Positions 35,318 through 46,664 of a stretch of DNA of 64,000 bases are shown piece by piece. The notes beneath the pieces are model-generated. The model saw nothing but the letters and a program-made list of their open reading frames with translations. It made no database searches and was not told the DNA's origin. The stretch is from contig NZ_JAUYEY010000022.1 in assembly GCF_030689685.1 (NCBI RefSeq), positions 49,663 to 113,662 on the forward strand, in the 5' to 3' direction. Source of the stretch: Polaromonas sp. GTDB lineage: Bacteria > Pseudomonadota > Gammaproteobacteria > Burkholderiales > Burkholderiaceae_C. The position numbers and the translations under genes were made by a program. Position 1 is the first letter of the stretch. Every line of letters begins with the position of its first letter.

Positions 35318-36181
35318 CTACAGGCCGATCACGCGCAAAATCGCCTGCGGGCCGAACACCATCGCCGTCAAGCCCGCGCCCGCCAGAAACGGGCCAAACG
35401 GCACGTAACCACCTTCACGCAAGCCACTGGAAAATTTCATCGCAATCCCGACCAGCGCGCCTATGACCGACGCCATCAAAATGATGGGCACCAGGGCTGA
35501 CCAGCCAAACCAGGCCCCCAGCGCCGCAAACAGCTTGAAGTCCCCGTAGCCCATGCCTTCTTTTCCGGTCACAAGCTTGAACGCCCAATACACCAGCCAC
35601 AGCGACAAGTAGCCGGCCACCGCACCCCACAGGGCCTGGCTCAGGCTGATAGCCGGGTTCCAGCCCAGCACGACAACAATCAGGCCGGCCCACACCAAGG
35701 GCAGGGTGATGTCATCTGGCAACAAGGTGGTATCCCAATCGATCAATCCAAGCGCGACCAGGGCCGCCGCAAAGCCGCCCCAGGCCAGCGCGGTCCAGCT
35801 CAAACCCCAGCGCCATGCGCAGAAAAAAAACAGCGCGCCCGTTGCCAGCTCCACCAGGGGATAACGCAGGCCGAATTTTGTGCCACACACGGAGCATTGC
35901 CCCTTGAGAAAGAGGTAGCTCAAAACGGGAATATTCTCATACCAGGCAATCACGTGACCACAACTTGAACACCGCGAGCGGGGCATCAGCAGGTTGAAAG
36001 CTTCCGTGTTTTGCGTCGGCATGCCAGACATTTCGGCACATTCGAGCGCCCATTGGCGCTCCATGATTTTGGGCAGGCGGTAAATGACGACGTTCAGGAA
36101 ACTGCCGATCAGCAACCCAAAAATACCGGCCAATGCGGCGTCGAAGCCCGCAGGCAAACCAAACACCAGCCCTGACATCAA
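35318..36181 (-). CDS. pilD: Prepilin leader peptidase / N-methyltransferase PilD
   Basis: Inner-membrane aspartyl protease of 287 residues that cleaves and methylates type IV prepilins and pseudopilins. The cytoplasmic loop has two CXXC pairs (CSSCG and CSVCG), and the catalytic aspartates are in LIDWDTTLLPD and GYGDFKLFAALG. It overlaps pilC by four bases. Confidence 0.94.
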   Translation of the reverse strand: MMSGLVFGLPAGFDAALAGIFGLLIGSFLNVVIYRLPKIMERQWALECAEMSGMPTQNTEAFNLLMPRSRCSSCGHVIAWYENIPVLSYLFLKGQCSVCGTKFGLRYPLVELATGALFFFCAWRWGLSWTALAWGGFAAALVALGLIDWDTTLLPDDITLPLVWAGLIVVVLGWNPAISLSQALWGAVAGYLSLWLVYWAFKLVTGKEGMGYGDFKLFAALGAWFGWSALVPIILMASVIGALVGIAMKFSSGLREGGYVPFGPFLAGAGLTAMVFGPQAILRVIGL

Positions 36182-37395
36182 ACCACTTGGCCGAGCTTGA
36201 AGATCGGCAAGTACATGGACACCACGATGCCGCCGATCAGACTGCCAAGAAACACGATGATGATGGGCTCCATCAGGCTGGACAGGCCGGCGACCATTTC
36301 ATCGACTTCGGCTTCATAAAAGTCGGCGGCTTTTCCGAGCATGTGATCGACCGAACCGGACTCCTCACCAATCGCGCACATCTGCAGCACCATGGTGGGA
36401 AACAGGTTGGCATTGCCCATGGCGGCCGTCAGACTGGTGCCGGTGGAGACTTCCTGCTGTATTTTTTCCGTGGCGTCGGCATACAGCGAGTTGCCGGACG
36501 CACCGCCCACTGAATCCAGCGCCTCGACCAGGGGCACGCCTGCAGCAAACATGGTTGACAGTGTGCGGGTCCAGCGGGCGATACACGACTTTTCAATCAA
36601 CACCCCAAACACCGGTACTTTTAGCAGGACACGGTCCATCACGCGCTGCATTTTTTCGTTGCGCCGCCAGGCCTGCATAAAAAAGTAAATGCTGCCACCT
36701 ATACCGCCAAAAATTAGCCACCAATAGGCTACAAAAAATTCGCTGATGGCCATCACAAACAGGGTGGGAGCCGGAAGATCCGCACCAAACGAGGAGAACA
36801 CCTGCTTGAACGCGGGAATCACAAAAATCATGATCACGGCGACCACAATAAACGCCACAACCACCACCGAAGCCGGGTACATCAACGCGGACTTGATTTT
36901 CGATTTGATGGCCTCGGTTTTTTCCATGTAAACCGCCAGCCGGTCCAGCAATGCCTCCAGGATACCGGCAGCCTCACCGGCTTCCACCAGATTGCAATAC
37001 AGCGCATTGAAGTACAAGGGATACTTCCGAAAAGCGGCGCTCAATGAAGTACCGGTTTCCACATCAGTCCGCACATCGTTGAGGAGCTTGGTGACACTGG
37101 CATTGGGATTGCCGCGCCCGACAATGTCGAACGATTGCAACAGCGGCACACCGGCCTTCATCATGGTCGCCAGCTGCCGCGTGAAAATGGCAATGTCCTT
37201 GGGCTTGATGGACTTGCCCGAACGCATGCTGCGTTTTTTGATTTTTGTCGGAAAGACGCCTTGCCGGCGCAGCGAGGCCTTGACCTGGTTTTCGCCGACA
37301 GCACGGGTTTCACCCCTGACCTGCTTGCCATTGCGGTCCTTGCCTTCCCATTCAAAGACAAATTCCTTGATGGCTTTGGAGGTTGCTGTTGCCAT
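36178..37395 (-). CDS. pilC: Type IV pilus assembly protein PilC
   Basis: Inner-membrane platform protein of 405 residues with two GspF domains. Marks are FTRQLATMMKAGVPLLQSFD, VEAGEAAGILEALLDRLA and RTLSTMFAAGVPLVEALD, with three hydrophobic segments. It works with the PilB ATPase. No pilin gene is in this cluster, so pilA must be elsewhere. Confidence 0.94.
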   Translation of the reverse strand: MATATSKAIKEFVFEWEGKDRNGKQVRGETRAVGENQVKASLRRQGVFPTKIKKRSMRSGKSIKPKDIAIFTRQLATMMKAGVPLLQSFDIVGRGNPNASVTKLLNDVRTDVETGTSLSAAFRKYPLYFNALYCNLVEAGEAAGILEALLDRLAVYMEKTEAIKSKIKSALMYPASVVVVAFIVVAVIMIFVIPAFKQVFSSFGADLPAPTLFVMAISEFFVAYWWLIFGGIGGSIYFFMQAWRRNEKMQRVMDRVLLKVPVFGVLIEKSCIARWTRTLSTMFAAGVPLVEALDSVGGASGNSLYADATEKIQQEVSTGTSLTAAMGNANLFPTMVLQMCAIGEESGSVDHMLGKAADFYEAEVDEMVAGLSSLMEPIIIVFLGSLIGGIVVSMYLPIFKLGQVV

Positions 37396-37477
37396 GTTGC
37401 CTTCTTGCTAGTACGGACAGGATGTGGGGAGCCCGAGGCGTTTGCCGCGCTGGTAGGTACGGAATACGCGGGCAGGT

Positions 37478-39208
37478 CTAGACATTGGTGCAACCCAGAA
37501 TTTCCTCAAGCGAGGTCATACCCGTTTTGACCTTTTGCAATCCCGCGCCCCGGAGGCTTTTCACGCCTTCCTTGGCAGCCTGTTCGGCAATTTCGAGGGC
37601 GCTGCCATCGCGCAGGATGATGCGCTGGATTTCATCCGTGATCGGCATCACCTGATAGATACCGACGCGCCCCTTGTAGCCGCTGTTGCACATGGAGCAA
37701 CCGACCGGACGGTAAGGGGTCCACGAACCATCAACATCGTCTTCCTCGAAGCCGGCGTCTAGCAAGGTCTCCCGCGGGATGTCCGCTGGAGCCTTGCAGT
37801 TGGGACACAGGCGCCGCGCCAGGCGCTGGGCGGTGATCAGGATCACGCTGGACGCAATATTGAAGGGCGCAATGCCCATGTTGCGCAGCCGGGTCAGCGT
37901 GGCGGGTGCATCGTTGGTATGCAAGGTAGACAACACGAGGTGGCCGGTTTGCGCCGCCTTGATGGAAATCTCCGCAGTTTCCAGGTCGCGGATCTCGCCG
38001 ACCATGATGATGTCCGGATCCTGGCGCAAAAACGCCTTCAGGGCCACCGAAAAAGTCAGGCCGGCCTTGTCATTCATACTGACCTGGTTGACACCCGGCA
38101 GGTTGATCTCGGCCGGATCTTCCGCTGTCGATATGTTCACGCCAGGCTTGTTCAGGATGTTCAGGCAGGTGTACAGCGACACGGTTTTCCCGGAACCGGT
38201 CGGCCCCGTCACCAGCACCATGCCATAAGGACGCTGGACCGCGCTGAGCAACCGTTCCTTTTCGATGGGCTCGTATCCGAGCGCATCAATGCCCAGCTTC
38301 GCACTGCTCGGGTCCAGGATACGGATCACGATTTTTTCGCCGAACATCGTGGGCAGCGTGCTGACCCGGAAATCGATGACGCGGTCAGGCCCAATCTTGA
38401 GCTTCATCTTCCCGTCTTGCGGCACCCGCTTTTCAGAGATGTCCATCTTGGAGATCACCTTGATACGCGAAGCCAGCTTTTCCTTGATGGCCACCGGCGG
38501 CGAAGCGATCTCGCGCAACTCCCCATCGACACGGAAACGCACGCGGTAGGTGTGCTCATAGGGTTCAAAATGCAGGTCCGAAGCGCGCATGCTGAAAGCA
38601 TCAAGCAACATTTTGTGCAAAAATTTGACGACCGGCGCGTCCTCAACATCCGAGCTCCCACTGCTATCGTTGCTGTCGACGCTAGCCGCCTCGGCGTTGG
38701 ACTCTTCAAACTCGAAGTCATCGCCGATGATGCTGTCCATCGCCTCGGACGCCGTGGTGGCCGATGCCTCTACCAACTTGGACAGCTTGTCGTACTCGGC
38801 AATGACCCAGTCCACGCCCATCTGGGTCGAAAACTTGATTTTTTCAGCCGCCTCCTGGTCCGAGGGATCTGCTGTCGCAACAATCAATCGGTTGCTGCGC
38901 TTGCTCAACACAACAATGCGATAGGCCTGGCAAATTTTGGCGTCCAGCAGGCCCCTGGGCAGACGTTGGGTATCAATGGCGTTGAGGTCGAGCAGGGGCG
39001 CCGCAAACGCGGTTGACATGGTGTGCGCCAAATCCGACGCTGAAACAACGCCAGAGCCGGTCAGTTCCGCGATAAAGCTGGTGCGGCCGCTTTGAGCCTT
39101 GCGAAAAATGTCTTCTGCGGCTTTCTGCCCGAGTTTGCCGGCCATCACCAGCGCCCGTCCCAGACCGGGCAAAGCGGGTGCATTGATGACGGTATCGACA
39201 GCGGCCAT
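37478..39208 (-). CDS. pilB: Type IV pilus assembly ATPase PilB
   Basis: Extension motor ATPase of 576 residues. An N-terminal MshEN domain (about 10-150) precedes an acidic Ser/Asp linker, then Walker A GPTGSGKT, the Asp box ISTAEDPAEINLPG, Walker B IIMVGEIRDLETAE and His box LVLSTLHTNDA. The tetracysteine zinc motif is LCPNCK with CSMCNSGY. It heads the unit running towards yacG. Confidence 0.95.
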   Translation of the reverse strand: MAAVDTVINAPALPGLGRALVMAGKLGQKAAEDIFRKAQSGRTSFIAELTGSGVVSASDLAHTMSTAFAAPLLDLNAIDTQRLPRGLLDAKICQAYRIVVLSKRSNRLIVATADPSDQEAAEKIKFSTQMGVDWVIAEYDKLSKLVEASATTASEAMDSIIGDDFEFEESNAEAASVDSNDSSGSSDVEDAPVVKFLHKMLLDAFSMRASDLHFEPYEHTYRVRFRVDGELREIASPPVAIKEKLASRIKVISKMDISEKRVPQDGKMKLKIGPDRVIDFRVSTLPTMFGEKIVIRILDPSSAKLGIDALGYEPIEKERLLSAVQRPYGMVLVTGPTGSGKTVSLYTCLNILNKPGVNISTAEDPAEINLPGVNQVSMNDKAGLTFSVALKAFLRQDPDIIMVGEIRDLETAEISIKAAQTGHLVLSTLHTNDAPATLTRLRNMGIAPFNIASSVILITAQRLARRLCPNCKAPADIPRETLLDAGFEEDDVDGSWTPYRPVGCSMCNSGYKGRVGIYQVMPITDEIQRIILRDGSALEIAEQAAKEGVKSLRGAGLQKVKTGMTSLEEILGCTNV

Positions 39209-39344
39209 GAGTTTCGAATCTACCTCAAATTGACAAAATTGACATCATCGTTGATAGCTCGGGGGATGTAAATCGAAATGGCCGCCGCCCCGGTGTTGGA
39301 ACGACGACAACGAATCAGAAGAGTGGACGGGAACAGGCGACGAA

Positions 39345-39421
39345 TGGTCGGGGTGAGAGGATTCGAACCTCCGGCCTCTACGTCCCGAACGTAGCGCTCT
39401 ACCAGGCTAAGCTACACCCCG
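39345..39421 (-). tRNA. tRNA-Pro (anticodon CGG)
   Basis: On the minus strand the acceptor stem CGGGGTG pairs with CACCCCG, followed by discriminator A and an encoded CCA. The anticodon stem CTACG/CGTAG holds the loop TTCGGGA, anticodon CGG (reads CCG proline codons). The T-loop is GTTCGAATC. It stands alone between pilB and ispB. Confidence 0.95.
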
Positions 39422-39441
39422 ACAGCTACCCCGATCCGGCG

Positions 39442-40425
39442 TCAGGAACGACGCTGCAGAAGCTGGGAAGCCAATTCTAGCAAGGCCTCGCTGTAGGTAT
39501 TGCGTCCGAGGACCGCCAGCGCCTGAATCGCCCGCTGCGCTTCAGAGGCTGCAGCATCGCGGGTCGCCTGCAGGGCGCCGGTTTGCCTGACGATGGCCAC
39601 AATTTCGGCCAGGCGCTCGGTTCCGCCGGTCTCAATGGCGTGGCGGATCATGCCCTGCTCTGCCGCCGTGCCGCGCTGCATGGCAATGATCAGCGGCAAA
39701 GTGGCCTTGCCCTCCCGCAGGTCATCTCCCAGGTTCTTGCCCATCTCGGCTGCATCACCGTCGTAGTCGAGCACGTCGTCAATCACCTGGAAAGCCGTGC
39801 CCAGCGCCTGCCCGTAGTCCGCGCAGGCCTGCTCGACCGCAGCCGGCGCCCCTGCCAGCAAGGCTGCCAGCCGCGCACTGGCCTCGAACAATTTGGCCGT
39901 CTTGGAACGGATCACCCGCAGGTAGCCGTCCTCCGACAAGCTGGCGTCGTGCATGTTCATCAGTTGCAGCACCTCACCCTCGGCAATGATATTGGTCGCT
40001 TCGGCCAGGGTCTGCATGATGCGCATGTCGCCAGCATCAACCATCATCTGGAAGGCCCGCGAATACAGAAAATCGCCGACCAGCACGCTGGCCGGGTTGC
40101 CAAACGAGGCGTTTGCCGTCGCGCGGCCCCGGCGCAGGGTCGATTCATCAACCACGTCGTCGTGCAGCAAGGTCGCGGTGTGTATGAATTCAACAACAGC
40201 CGCCAGATTGAAGCGTTGCTCGCCGCGATAGTCCAGCGCGCCGCAGATCAGTAGCAGCAACGCGGGGCGCAAGCGCTTGCCGCCAGCGGCGATGATGTAC
40301 TGTGACACCTGGCTGACCAGGGGCACATCGGAGCTGAGGCGGCGCGTGATCACCGCGTCCATGGCCTGCATGTCGCTGGCAATCAGGGCCAGCGCAGCGG
40401 TCGTGCTAGAAGAATTGACAGTCAA
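39442..40425 (-). CDS. ispB: Octaprenyl (polyprenyl) diphosphate synthase IspB
   Basis: A 327-residue trans-prenyltransferase that makes the ubiquinone side chain. The first Asp-rich motif is [10 protein letters not shown] with RRGRATAN after it, the second is [12 protein letters not shown]. Gene position opposite rplU is the standard one. Chain length (octaprenyl is expected for Burkholderiales) is inferred, not read. Confidence 0.92.
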   Translation of the reverse strand: MTVNSSSTTAALALIASDMQAMDAVITRRLSSDVPLVSQVSQYIIAAGGKRLRPALLLLICGALDYRGEQRFNLAAVVEFIHTATLLHDDVVDESTLRRGRATANASFGNPASVLVGDFLYSRAFQMMVDAGDMRIMQTLAEATNIIAEGEVLQLMNMHDASLSEDGYLRVIRSKTAKLFEASARLAALLAGAPAAVEQACADYGQALGTAFQVIDDVLDYDGDAAEMGKNLGDDLREGKATLPLIIAMQRGTAAEQGMIRHAIETGGTERLAEIVAIVRQTGALQATRDAAASEAQRAIQALAVLGRNTYSEALLELASQLLQRRS

Positions 40426-40530
40426 GGCGGTCCAGACAAGAGGTTGGCCAGATTATAGGAAGCCTGCAGCCGACTCCCGGTTGTCCGTCTGCCCGGACGG
40501 GCGGCAATGCGGGTTTTCCGCGTCCCGTGC

Positions 40531-40536
40531 TAGAAT
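40531..40536 (+). promoter_or_regulatory. Candidate -10 element of the rplU-rpmA-obg promoter
   Basis: TAGAAT preceded by GTGC 59 bases before the rplU start resembles strong Betaproteobacterial ribosomal-protein promoters of the type GTGCTAGAATCG. No good TTGACA-like -35 is found at 17 bases, so it is offered with moderate certainty. Confidence 0.4.
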
Positions 40537-40595
40537 CGAGGGCTCTGTGGAAATTCGTCCGCAGAACTCAAATATCTATACGAGATGAGGTCTTC

Positions 40596-40907
40596 ATGTA
40601 CGCGGTCATAAAAACCGGTGGCAAACAGTACAAAGTTGCTACGGGTGAAAAAATTAAAGTAGAACAGATTGCTGCGGACGTAGGCCAAGAGATCGTTATT
40701 GACCAGGTGTTGGCTGTCGGAGAAGGCAGCACAATCACGGTTGGTACGCCCTTGGTGCTAGGTGCAACTGTTACGGTTACTGTCCTTTCGCAGGGCAGGC
40801 ACGACAAGGTTCGCATTTTCAAAATGCGCCGTCGCAAGCATTACCAAAAACGCCAGGGTCACCGGCAAAACTTCACTGAACTGCAAATCGGCGCCATCGT
40901 CGGTTAA
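40596..40907 (+). CDS. rplU: 50S ribosomal protein L21
   Basis: A 103-residue ribosomal protein starting [15 protein letters not shown] and ending [24 protein letters not shown], both diagnostic of L21. The start at 40596 gives the standard length; in-frame codons upstream are leader sequence. It is followed by rpmA after 38 bases. Confidence 0.97.
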   Translation: MYAVIKTGGKQYKVATGEKIKVEQIAADVGQEIVIDQVLAVGEGSTITVGTPLVLGATVTVTVLSQGRHDKVRIFKMRRRKHYQKRQGHRQNFTELQIGAIVG

Positions 40908-40945
40908 GCACAGAAGTACCAGGACTCACCAAGGAGTATTGAAAA

Positions 40946-41203
40946 ATGGCACAGAAAAAAGGCGGCGGCTCTACGCGAAACGGGCGCGATTCGCAGCCCA
41001 AGATGTTGGGTGTCAAGAAGTTCGGCGGCGAAGTGATCAACGCAGGCAGCATCATCGTGCGCCAGCGTGGCACCAAGTTCCATCCGGGCGTCAACGTCGG
41101 CATCGGCAAGGACCACACCCTGTTTGCACTGGTGGACGGTTCGGTCTCGTTTGCCATCAAAGGCGCGCTGAGCAAGCACACCGTCAATGTGACACCAGCG
41201 TAA
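40946..41203 (+). CDS. rpmA: 50S ribosomal protein L27
   Basis: An 85-residue ribosomal protein, starting [19 protein letters not shown], whose N-terminus reaches the peptidyl-transferase centre. AAGGAG stands nine bases before the ATG. A Rho-independent terminator follows, so obg probably depends on read-through or its own promoter. Confidence 0.97.
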   Translation: MAQKKGGGSTRNGRDSQPKMLGVKKFGGEVINAGSIIVRQRGTKFHPGVNVGIGKDHTLFALVDGSVSFAIKGALSKHTVNVTPA

Positions 41204-41225
41204 GCTGATCACTTCGATGGCATCG

Positions 41226-41257
41226 AAGCCCCGCTTGGTCGGGGCTTTGTTGTTTTG
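41226..41257 (+). terminator. Rho-independent terminator after rpmA
   Basis: Stem AAGCCCCG (41226-41233), loop CTTGGT, stem CGGGGCTT (41240-41247), then TGTTGTTTT. The position 22 bases after the L27 stop is as expected for the end of a ribosomal-protein transcript. Confidence 0.8.
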
Positions 41258-41333
41258 GTCTCTTGTTGTTGTGTATTTCTAAACTATCCTCGGGGGCCGG
41301 CGCCACATCTGCTGCCAGTCCTTTCCAAAAACC

Positions 41334-42416
41334 ATGAAATTTGTTGACGAAGCCTTTATTGACATCGCCGCCGGCGATGGTGGGAGCGGCTGCGTCTCGT
41401 TTCGCCACGAAAAGTACAAGGAATTCGGCGGCCCCAACGGCGGCGACGGTGGGCGCGGCGGCCATGTTTATGCGGTGGCCGATGTCAACCTGAACACCTT
41501 GGTGGATTTCCGTTTTTCGCGCCGCCACGAAGCGCGCAACGGAGAACACGGCATGGGCTCGGACATGTTTGGCGCCAAGGGCGACGACATCATGCTGAAG
41601 ATGCCAGTGGGCACCATCCTGACCGACTCTGAAACCGGCGAGGTTTTGTACGAGTTGCTGGTGCCCGGCGAGGAGCTGCTGATTGCCAAGGGCGGCGACG
41701 GCGGCTTCGGCAACCTGCGCTTCAAAAGCTCGACCAACCGCGCGCCGCGCAGCAAGACACCGGGCTGGCCCGGCGAGCGCAAAAGCCTCAAGCTCGAACT
41801 CAAGGTGCTGGCCGACGTCGGCCTGCTGGGCATGCCCAATGCGGGCAAATCGACCTTCATCACCGCCGTGTCCAATGCGCGGCCACGCATCGCCGACTAC
41901 CCCTTCACCACCCTGCATCCCAATCTGGGCGTGGTGCGCGTGGGGCCTGAACAGAGTTTTGTGGTCGCCGACCTGCCCGGCCTGATCGAGGGCGCGTCCG
42001 AAGGAGCCGGCCTGGGCCATCTGTTTTTGCGTCACTTGCAACGCACGCGTTTGCTGCTGCACATCGTCGACATGGCGCCGTTTGACGACAGCGTCGACCC
42101 GGTCGCGCAGGCCAAGGCCATCGTCGGCGAGCTCAAGAAGTACGATGCGGCGCTTTACGACAAGCCGCGCTGGCTGGTGCTCAACAAGCTCGACATGGTG
42201 GACGACGACAAACGCGCCGCGATGGTCAAGGACTTCGTCAAACGCTTCAAGTTCAAGGGACCGGTGTTCGAGATTTCTGCCTTGACGCGCGAAGGCTGTG
42301 AGCAGCTGGTCAAGACCATATATCAGCACGTCAAAAGCGTGCAAAAAAGCGAGCAGGAACCGGAAGAGATTGACCCGCGATTTGCCGACCTGCCGGGTGA
42401 GCCTGACACGCCCTGA
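41334..42416 (+). CDS. obgE: Obg family GTPase (ObgE/CgtA)
   Basis: A 360-residue essential GTPase in 50S assembly and stress control. The glycine-rich Obg fold starts [19 protein letters not shown]; the G domain has G1 [10 protein letters not shown]3 [10 protein letters not shown] and G4 NKLDMVDD. It has the standard place after rpmA. Confidence 0.95.
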   Translation: MKFVDEAFIDIAAGDGGSGCVSFRHEKYKEFGGPNGGDGGRGGHVYAVADVNLNTLVDFRFSRRHEARNGEHGMGSDMFGAKGDDIMLKMPVGTILTDSETGEVLYELLVPGEELLIAKGGDGGFGNLRFKSSTNRAPRSKTPGWPGERKSLKLELKVLADVGLLGMPNAGKSTFITAVSNARPRIADYPFTTLHPNLGVVRVGPEQSFVVADLPGLIEGASEGAGLGHLFLRHLQRTRLLLHIVDMAPFDDSVDPVAQAKAIVGELKKYDAALYDKPRWLVLNKLDMVDDDKRAAMVKDFVKRFKFKGPVFEISALTREGCEQLVKTIYQHVKSVQKSEQEPEEIDPRFADLPGEPDTP

Positions 42417-42446
42417 GACGCTACCGACTTCGCTTGCTACAATAAT

Positions 42447-42486
42447 CATAGCTACTTACGCCCATCCGACAAGGGCTGGAGCACTA
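42447..42486 (+). repeat. Dispersed repeat family A, copy 5 (obg-proB gap)
   Basis: ATAGCTACTTACGCCCATCC then AAGGGCTGGAGCACTAAA. It fills the gap between obg and proB and ends 14 bases before the proB ATG. Confidence 0.75.
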
Positions 42487-42499
42487 AAACCACCAGAAC

Positions 42500-43636
42500 A
42501 TGCAAGAAAAAACAGGTTCCCAGGTTCTTCTCAATGCCAAGCGCATCGTGGTCAAGGTCGGCTCCAGCCTGGTTACCGATGAGGGACGCGGCCTGGACGC
42601 CGCTGCCATCGGCCAGTGGTGCCAGCAACTGGCGGTGCTGGTCAAAAGCGGCCGCGAGGTCATTATGGTCAGTAGCGGCGCGATTGCCGAGGGCATGAAA
42701 CGCCTGGGCTGGGCCACGCGGCCCAAGGCCATCCATGAGCAGCAGGCAGCCGCCGCCGTCGGCCAAATGGGTCTGGTCCAGGTCTACGAAAGCCAGTTGC
42801 GTGACAACGGCGTCGGCAGCGCCCAGGTGCTGCTGACCCATGCCGACCTGGCCGACCGCGAGCGTTACCTCAACGCCCGCTCCACCCTGCTGACCTTGCT
42901 ACAGCTCGGCGTGGTTCCGGTGATCAATGAAAACGACACCGTCGTCAACGACGAAATTAAGTTTGGCGACAACGACACCCTGGGCGCACTGGTCGCCAAC
43001 CTGGTGGACGCGGATGCGCTGATCATCCTCACCGACCAGAAAGGCCTGTACAGCGCCGATCCGCGCAAGGACCCCGCCGCGCGGTTTGTCCGTGAAGCCA
43101 AAGCCGGCGACCCCGCGTTGGAAGCCATGGCGGGTGGCGCTGGCTCCAGCATCGGCAAGGGCGGCATGATCACCAAAATCTTGGCAGCCAAACGTGCGGC
43201 CGGTTCAGGCGCCTCCACTGTGATCGCCTGGGGCCGGGAGCCGAACGCGCTGATCCGCCTGACGCAGGGCGAGTCCATCGGCACCCTGCTGGTGGCCCAG
43301 ACGCCGAAAAACCAGGCGCGCAAGCAATGGATCGCGGACCATCTGCAGTTACGCGGCGCGGTGACGGTGGATGCCGGTGCCGTGGCGAAAGTGCGCGACG
43401 AAGGAAAAAGTCTGCTGCCTATTGGCATGACCTCGGTTCAGGGCGAGTTTTACCGTGGCGATGTGATTGCCATTCGCGGTGCGGAAGGCGCCGAAGTTGC
43501 GCGCGGCCTGGCCAACTACTCCAGCGCAGAGGCCCGCCTGATCTGCCGCAAGCCTTCAGCGGAATTTGAAAAGCTGCTGGGCTACACCGGCGAAGCCGAG
43601 ATGGTCCACCGAACCAACCTGGTGCTCACCAGTTGA
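42500..43636 (+). CDS. proB: Glutamate 5-kinase
   Basis: First enzyme of proline synthesis, 378 residues: an amino-acid kinase domain ([36 protein letters not shown]) and a C-terminal PUA domain (about 285-370). The last 11 bases overlap the end of the convergent CNP1-like gene. A repeat, and no obvious ribosome-binding site, precedes the ATG. Confidence 0.95.
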   Translation: MQEKTGSQVLLNAKRIVVKVGSSLVTDEGRGLDAAAIGQWCQQLAVLVKSGREVIMVSSGAIAEGMKRLGWATRPKAIHEQQAAAAVGQMGLVQVYESQLRDNGVGSAQVLLTHADLADRERYLNARSTLLTLLQLGVVPVINENDTVVNDEIKFGDNDTLGALVANLVDADALIILTDQKGLYSADPRKDPAARFVREAKAGDPALEAMAGGAGSSIGKGGMITKILAAKRAAGSGASTVIAWGREPNALIRLTQGESIGTLLVAQTPKNQARKQWIADHLQLRGAVTVDAGAVAKVRDEGKSLLPIGMTSVQGEFYRGDVIAIRGAEGAEVARGLANYSSAEARLICRKPSAEFEKLLGYTGEAEMVHRTNLVLTS

Positions 43637-44138
43637 AACGGCTGAAGCGGTTGAATTTCAGTTGACGGATGAGTTCATCGACTGATGAGGCCTGCGCCGC
43701 GTTGTCGCAGGCACCGGCCCGAGCGAAGGCCAGTGCATGTTTGGATGGCATGTTGTCGAACATGGAGCGCCATTCCGGCTGCGCCACTGGCGACCAGACA
43801 CCCGAGGGGCTGGAACGGGCATACGTCTTGACCTCGCCAGTGACGCAGCGTATGCCTTCATACAGGACGTTGCGCGCACCGCTGGCGCTGGTGGCGACCA
43901 TCACATAACTGAGCACGCCGTCTTTCGAAATCCGCAGGGTCGCCGGGTCCACCCCATAGGTCAACGATGAGGCTTGGGAGATATCAAAAGTCAGCAGTTT
44001 GCCCGCATCAAAAGCCGGCGGCGGCGGAACCGCCTCTTCCTTCCAGTCCGCCAGTTCGGCGTCCCGTTGCGCCCAGGCCCCGGCCGACAGGCCCAGCAGA
44101 CAAACCATCACCAGCGATTTAATGATCATGTTTTTCAT
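43626..44138 (-). CDS. CNP1-like family exported protein
   Basis: A 170-residue protein with a Sec signal peptide ([14 protein letters not shown]) and the CNP1-like domain: [36 protein letters not shown]. The family is widespread in Betaproteobacteria next to rppH, with unknown function. Its start overlaps the rppH end by 20 bases, implying coupling. Confidence 0.8.
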   Translation of the reverse strand: MKNMIIKSLVMVCLLGLSAGAWAQRDAELADWKEEAVPPPPAFDAGKLLTFDISQASSLTYGVDPATLRISKDGVLSYVMVATSASGARNVLYEGIRCVTGEVKTYARSSPSGVWSPVAQPEWRSMFDNMPSKHALAFARAGACDNAAQASSVDELIRQLKFNRFSRFNW

Positions 44139-44808
44139 TTCGGAAAACGCCCGCGAAACTGGTTTGCGGATCCGGTTCAAAAGTAGCGCCTGGCGGCAGC
44201 TCAAACGAGGCACCTGGCAACCCGGCCGAATGCAAACTCTGCTCGCTGGTGCCAGCTTCGCCCGGATCACGCTGGCGCATGCCGCCCCGCAAGTAGCGGT
44301 TGCGGTGGTCCGGCCTGGCATCAAAACGGTTGTCGACACGCGGCACAAAACGTGACAGCTCTGTCAATGCCATTTCATAAACGCCACGCTTGAATTCCAC
44401 AACGACGTCGAGCGGCACCCAGTAGTCGTTCCAGCGCCAGGCATCGAACTCCGGATGGTCGGTCGCGCGCAGGTTCAGGTCCCAGTCGTGACCGACCAGT
44501 TGCAGCAGAAACCAGATTTGTTTCTGGCCTTTGTAATGGCCGCGCGCATCGCGGCGAATAAACCGGTCAGGCACCTCATAGCGCAACCAGTCCCGGGTTC
44601 GGGCAAGCACCTGCACATGTTGCGGCATCAGCCCCACTTCTTCATGCAATTCGCGGAACATGGCCTGCTCGGGATTTTCGCCCCGGTCAATGCCACCCTG
44701 CGGAAACTGCCAGGAGTGGGTGCGAATGCGCTTGCCCCAAAATACCTGACTTCTCTGGTTGAGCAAGATGATGCCGACGTTGGGCCTGAAGCCGTCCCGG
44801 TCGAGCAT
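44119..44808 (-). CDS. rppH: RNA pyrophosphohydrolase RppH
   Basis: Nudix hydrolase of 229 residues that removes pyrophosphate from mRNA 5' ends and so starts decay. It begins [17 protein letters not shown] and has the Nudix box [20 protein letters not shown]. It is longer than the E. coli enzyme (176) by a C-terminal tail, as usual in Burkholderiales. It is divergent from proS. Confidence 0.93.
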   Translation of the reverse strand: MLDRDGFRPNVGIILLNQRSQVFWGKRIRTHSWQFPQGGIDRGENPEQAMFRELHEEVGLMPQHVQVLARTRDWLRYEVPDRFIRRDARGHYKGQKQIWFLLQLVGHDWDLNLRATDHPEFDAWRWNDYWVPLDVVVEFKRGVYEMALTELSRFVPRVDNRFDARPDHRNRYLRGGMRQRDPGEAGTSEQSLHSAGLPGASFELPPGATFEPDPQTSFAGVFRNEKHDH

Positions 44809-44921
44809 AATCAAACCTCAATTTTTTTAACTGAGTCCATTATGCACAGCAGAAGGCTCAGAGCCAAGCGCACCTCGGGGCCCTCGTCCCAAAAACTTCA
44901 CGAAGCCCAGAAAAACAAGCC

Positions 44922-46664
44922 ATGAAAGCATCCCAGTTCTTTATTTCCACGCTCAAGGAAGCGCCTGCGGACGCTGAGGTGGTCAGCCACCAGCTCATGA
45001 CGCGAGCGGGCATGATCAAGAAACTGGGCGCCGGTATCTACAACTACATGCCGATGGGGCTGCGCGTGATCCGCAAGGTCGAAGCCATCGTGCGCGAGGA
45101 AATGAACCGCGCCGGCGCCGTCGAGATGAGCATGCCGGTGGTCCAGCCCGCCGAGCTCTGGCAGGAGACCGGTCGCTTTGAATCCATGGGGCCTGAGTTG
45201 CTGCGCATCAAGGACCGCCATGGCCGCGATTTTGTAGTCCAGCCGACCAGCGAGGAAGTCATCACCGACGTGATGCGACAGGATATCCGCAGCTACAAGC
45301 AGCTGCCGAAAAACCTGTACCAGATCCAGACCAAATTCCGCGATGAGCGCCGTCCGCGCTTCGGCCTGATGCGCGGGCGCGAATTCATCATGAAGGACGC
45401 TTACAGTTTTGACCGGGACCCGACGGCTGCCAAGGCCAGTTACCAGGTCATGGCGACCGCCTATCGCCGGATTTTCGACAGGTTCGGTCTGCGCTACCGC
45501 GCGGTGGCAGCCGACAGCGGCGCGATCGGCGGCGACCTCAGCGAAGAATTTCAGGTGATTGCCGCCACCGGCGAAGACGCGATTGTTTATTGCCCGGGCA
45601 GCGACTACGCAGCCAACATGGAAAAAGCCGAGGCGTTGGCGCCCCAGGGCGAGCGCCGCGCGGCGGCGCAGCGAATGACCAAAACCGCCACACCGGGCAA
45701 GGCGACCTGCGGCGAGGTGGCCGAATTGCTGGCCATCCCGCTTGCGACCACGGTCAAGTCGCTGGTGCTGGCCACCGACGAGCTCGACGAGACCGGCAAG
45801 GTCAGAAAAACCCAGGTCTGGCTGCTGCTGCTGCGCGGCGACCACGACATGAACGAAGTCAAGGTCGGCAAAGTGCCCGGTTTGGCAGGTTTCCGCTTTG
45901 CAACGCTGCCCGAAATTGAAGACCACTTCGGCTGCCAGCCGGGCTACCTCGGCCCACTGAATCTTCAAAAACCGGTCAAGCTGGTGGTGGACCGTGAAGT
46001 TGCCGCCCTGGCCGACTGGGTCTGTGGCGCCAACGAGCCTGACTTTCACCTCACTGGCGTCAACTGGGGCCGCGACCTGCCCGAGCCCGATCTCGTGGCC
46101 GACATCCGCAACGTGGTCGCAGGCGATGCCTCACCCGACGGCAAAGGCGTGTTGGTGATCGAGCGCGGCATCGAGGTCGGTCATGTGTTCTACCTCGGCA
46201 CCAAATACAGCCAGGCCATGAATGCCACCTTTCTCGACGAAAACGGCAAGCCGCAATTTCTGGAAATGGGTTGCTACGGCATCGGCATCACGCGCCTGCC
46301 GGCTGCTGCGATTGAGCAGAACCACGACGAGCGCGGCATCATCTGGCCAGACGCGATTGCGCCCTTCACCGTGGTGCTGTGCCCGATCAGCCCGGACCGC
46401 TTCCCAGATGTCAAAGCTGCGGCGGAAAAACTGCATGACGAGCTGGTCGCTGACGGCGTGGACGTGATCCTCGATGACCGGGGCGAACGTCCGGGTGCGA
46501 TGTTTGCCGACTGGGAACTGATCGGCGTGCCGCACCGTGTCACCATCGGCGACCGCAGCCTCAAGGAAGGCCAGATCGAGTACCAGCACCGCCGCGACAC
46601 GGCCTCCAGCAATGTGGCGGTCGGCGAGGTCTTTGCGTTCCTGAAGGGCAAACTCGCCGCATGA
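44922..46664 (+). CDS. proS: Prolyl-tRNA synthetase
   Basis: Class II synthetase of 580 residues, bacterial type with an editing domain inserted between motifs 2 and 3 (about 225-405). Motif 2 lies in [20 protein letters not shown], and motif 3 in [17 protein letters not shown]. The stop overlaps the next start (ATGA). Confidence 0.96.
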   Translation: MKASQFFISTLKEAPADAEVVSHQLMTRAGMIKKLGAGIYNYMPMGLRVIRKVEAIVREEMNRAGAVEMSMPVVQPAELWQETGRFESMGPELLRIKDRHGRDFVVQPTSEEVITDVMRQDIRSYKQLPKNLYQIQTKFRDERRPRFGLMRGREFIMKDAYSFDRDPTAAKASYQVMATAYRRIFDRFGLRYRAVAADSGAIGGDLSEEFQVIAATGEDAIVYCPGSDYAANMEKAEALAPQGERRAAAQRMTKTATPGKATCGEVAELLAIPLATTVKSLVLATDELDETGKVRKTQVWLLLLRGDHDMNEVKVGKVPGLAGFRFATLPEIEDHFGCQPGYLGPLNLQKPVKLVVDREVAALADWVCGANEPDFHLTGVNWGRDLPEPDLVADIRNVVAGDASPDGKGVLVIERGIEVGHVFYLGTKYSQAMNATFLDENGKPQFLEMGCYGIGITRLPAAAIEQNHDERGIIWPDAIAPFTVVLCPISPDRFPDVKAAAEKLHDELVADGVDVILDDRGERPGAMFADWELIGVPHRVTIGDRSLKEGQIEYQHRRDTASSNVAVGEVFAFLKGKLAA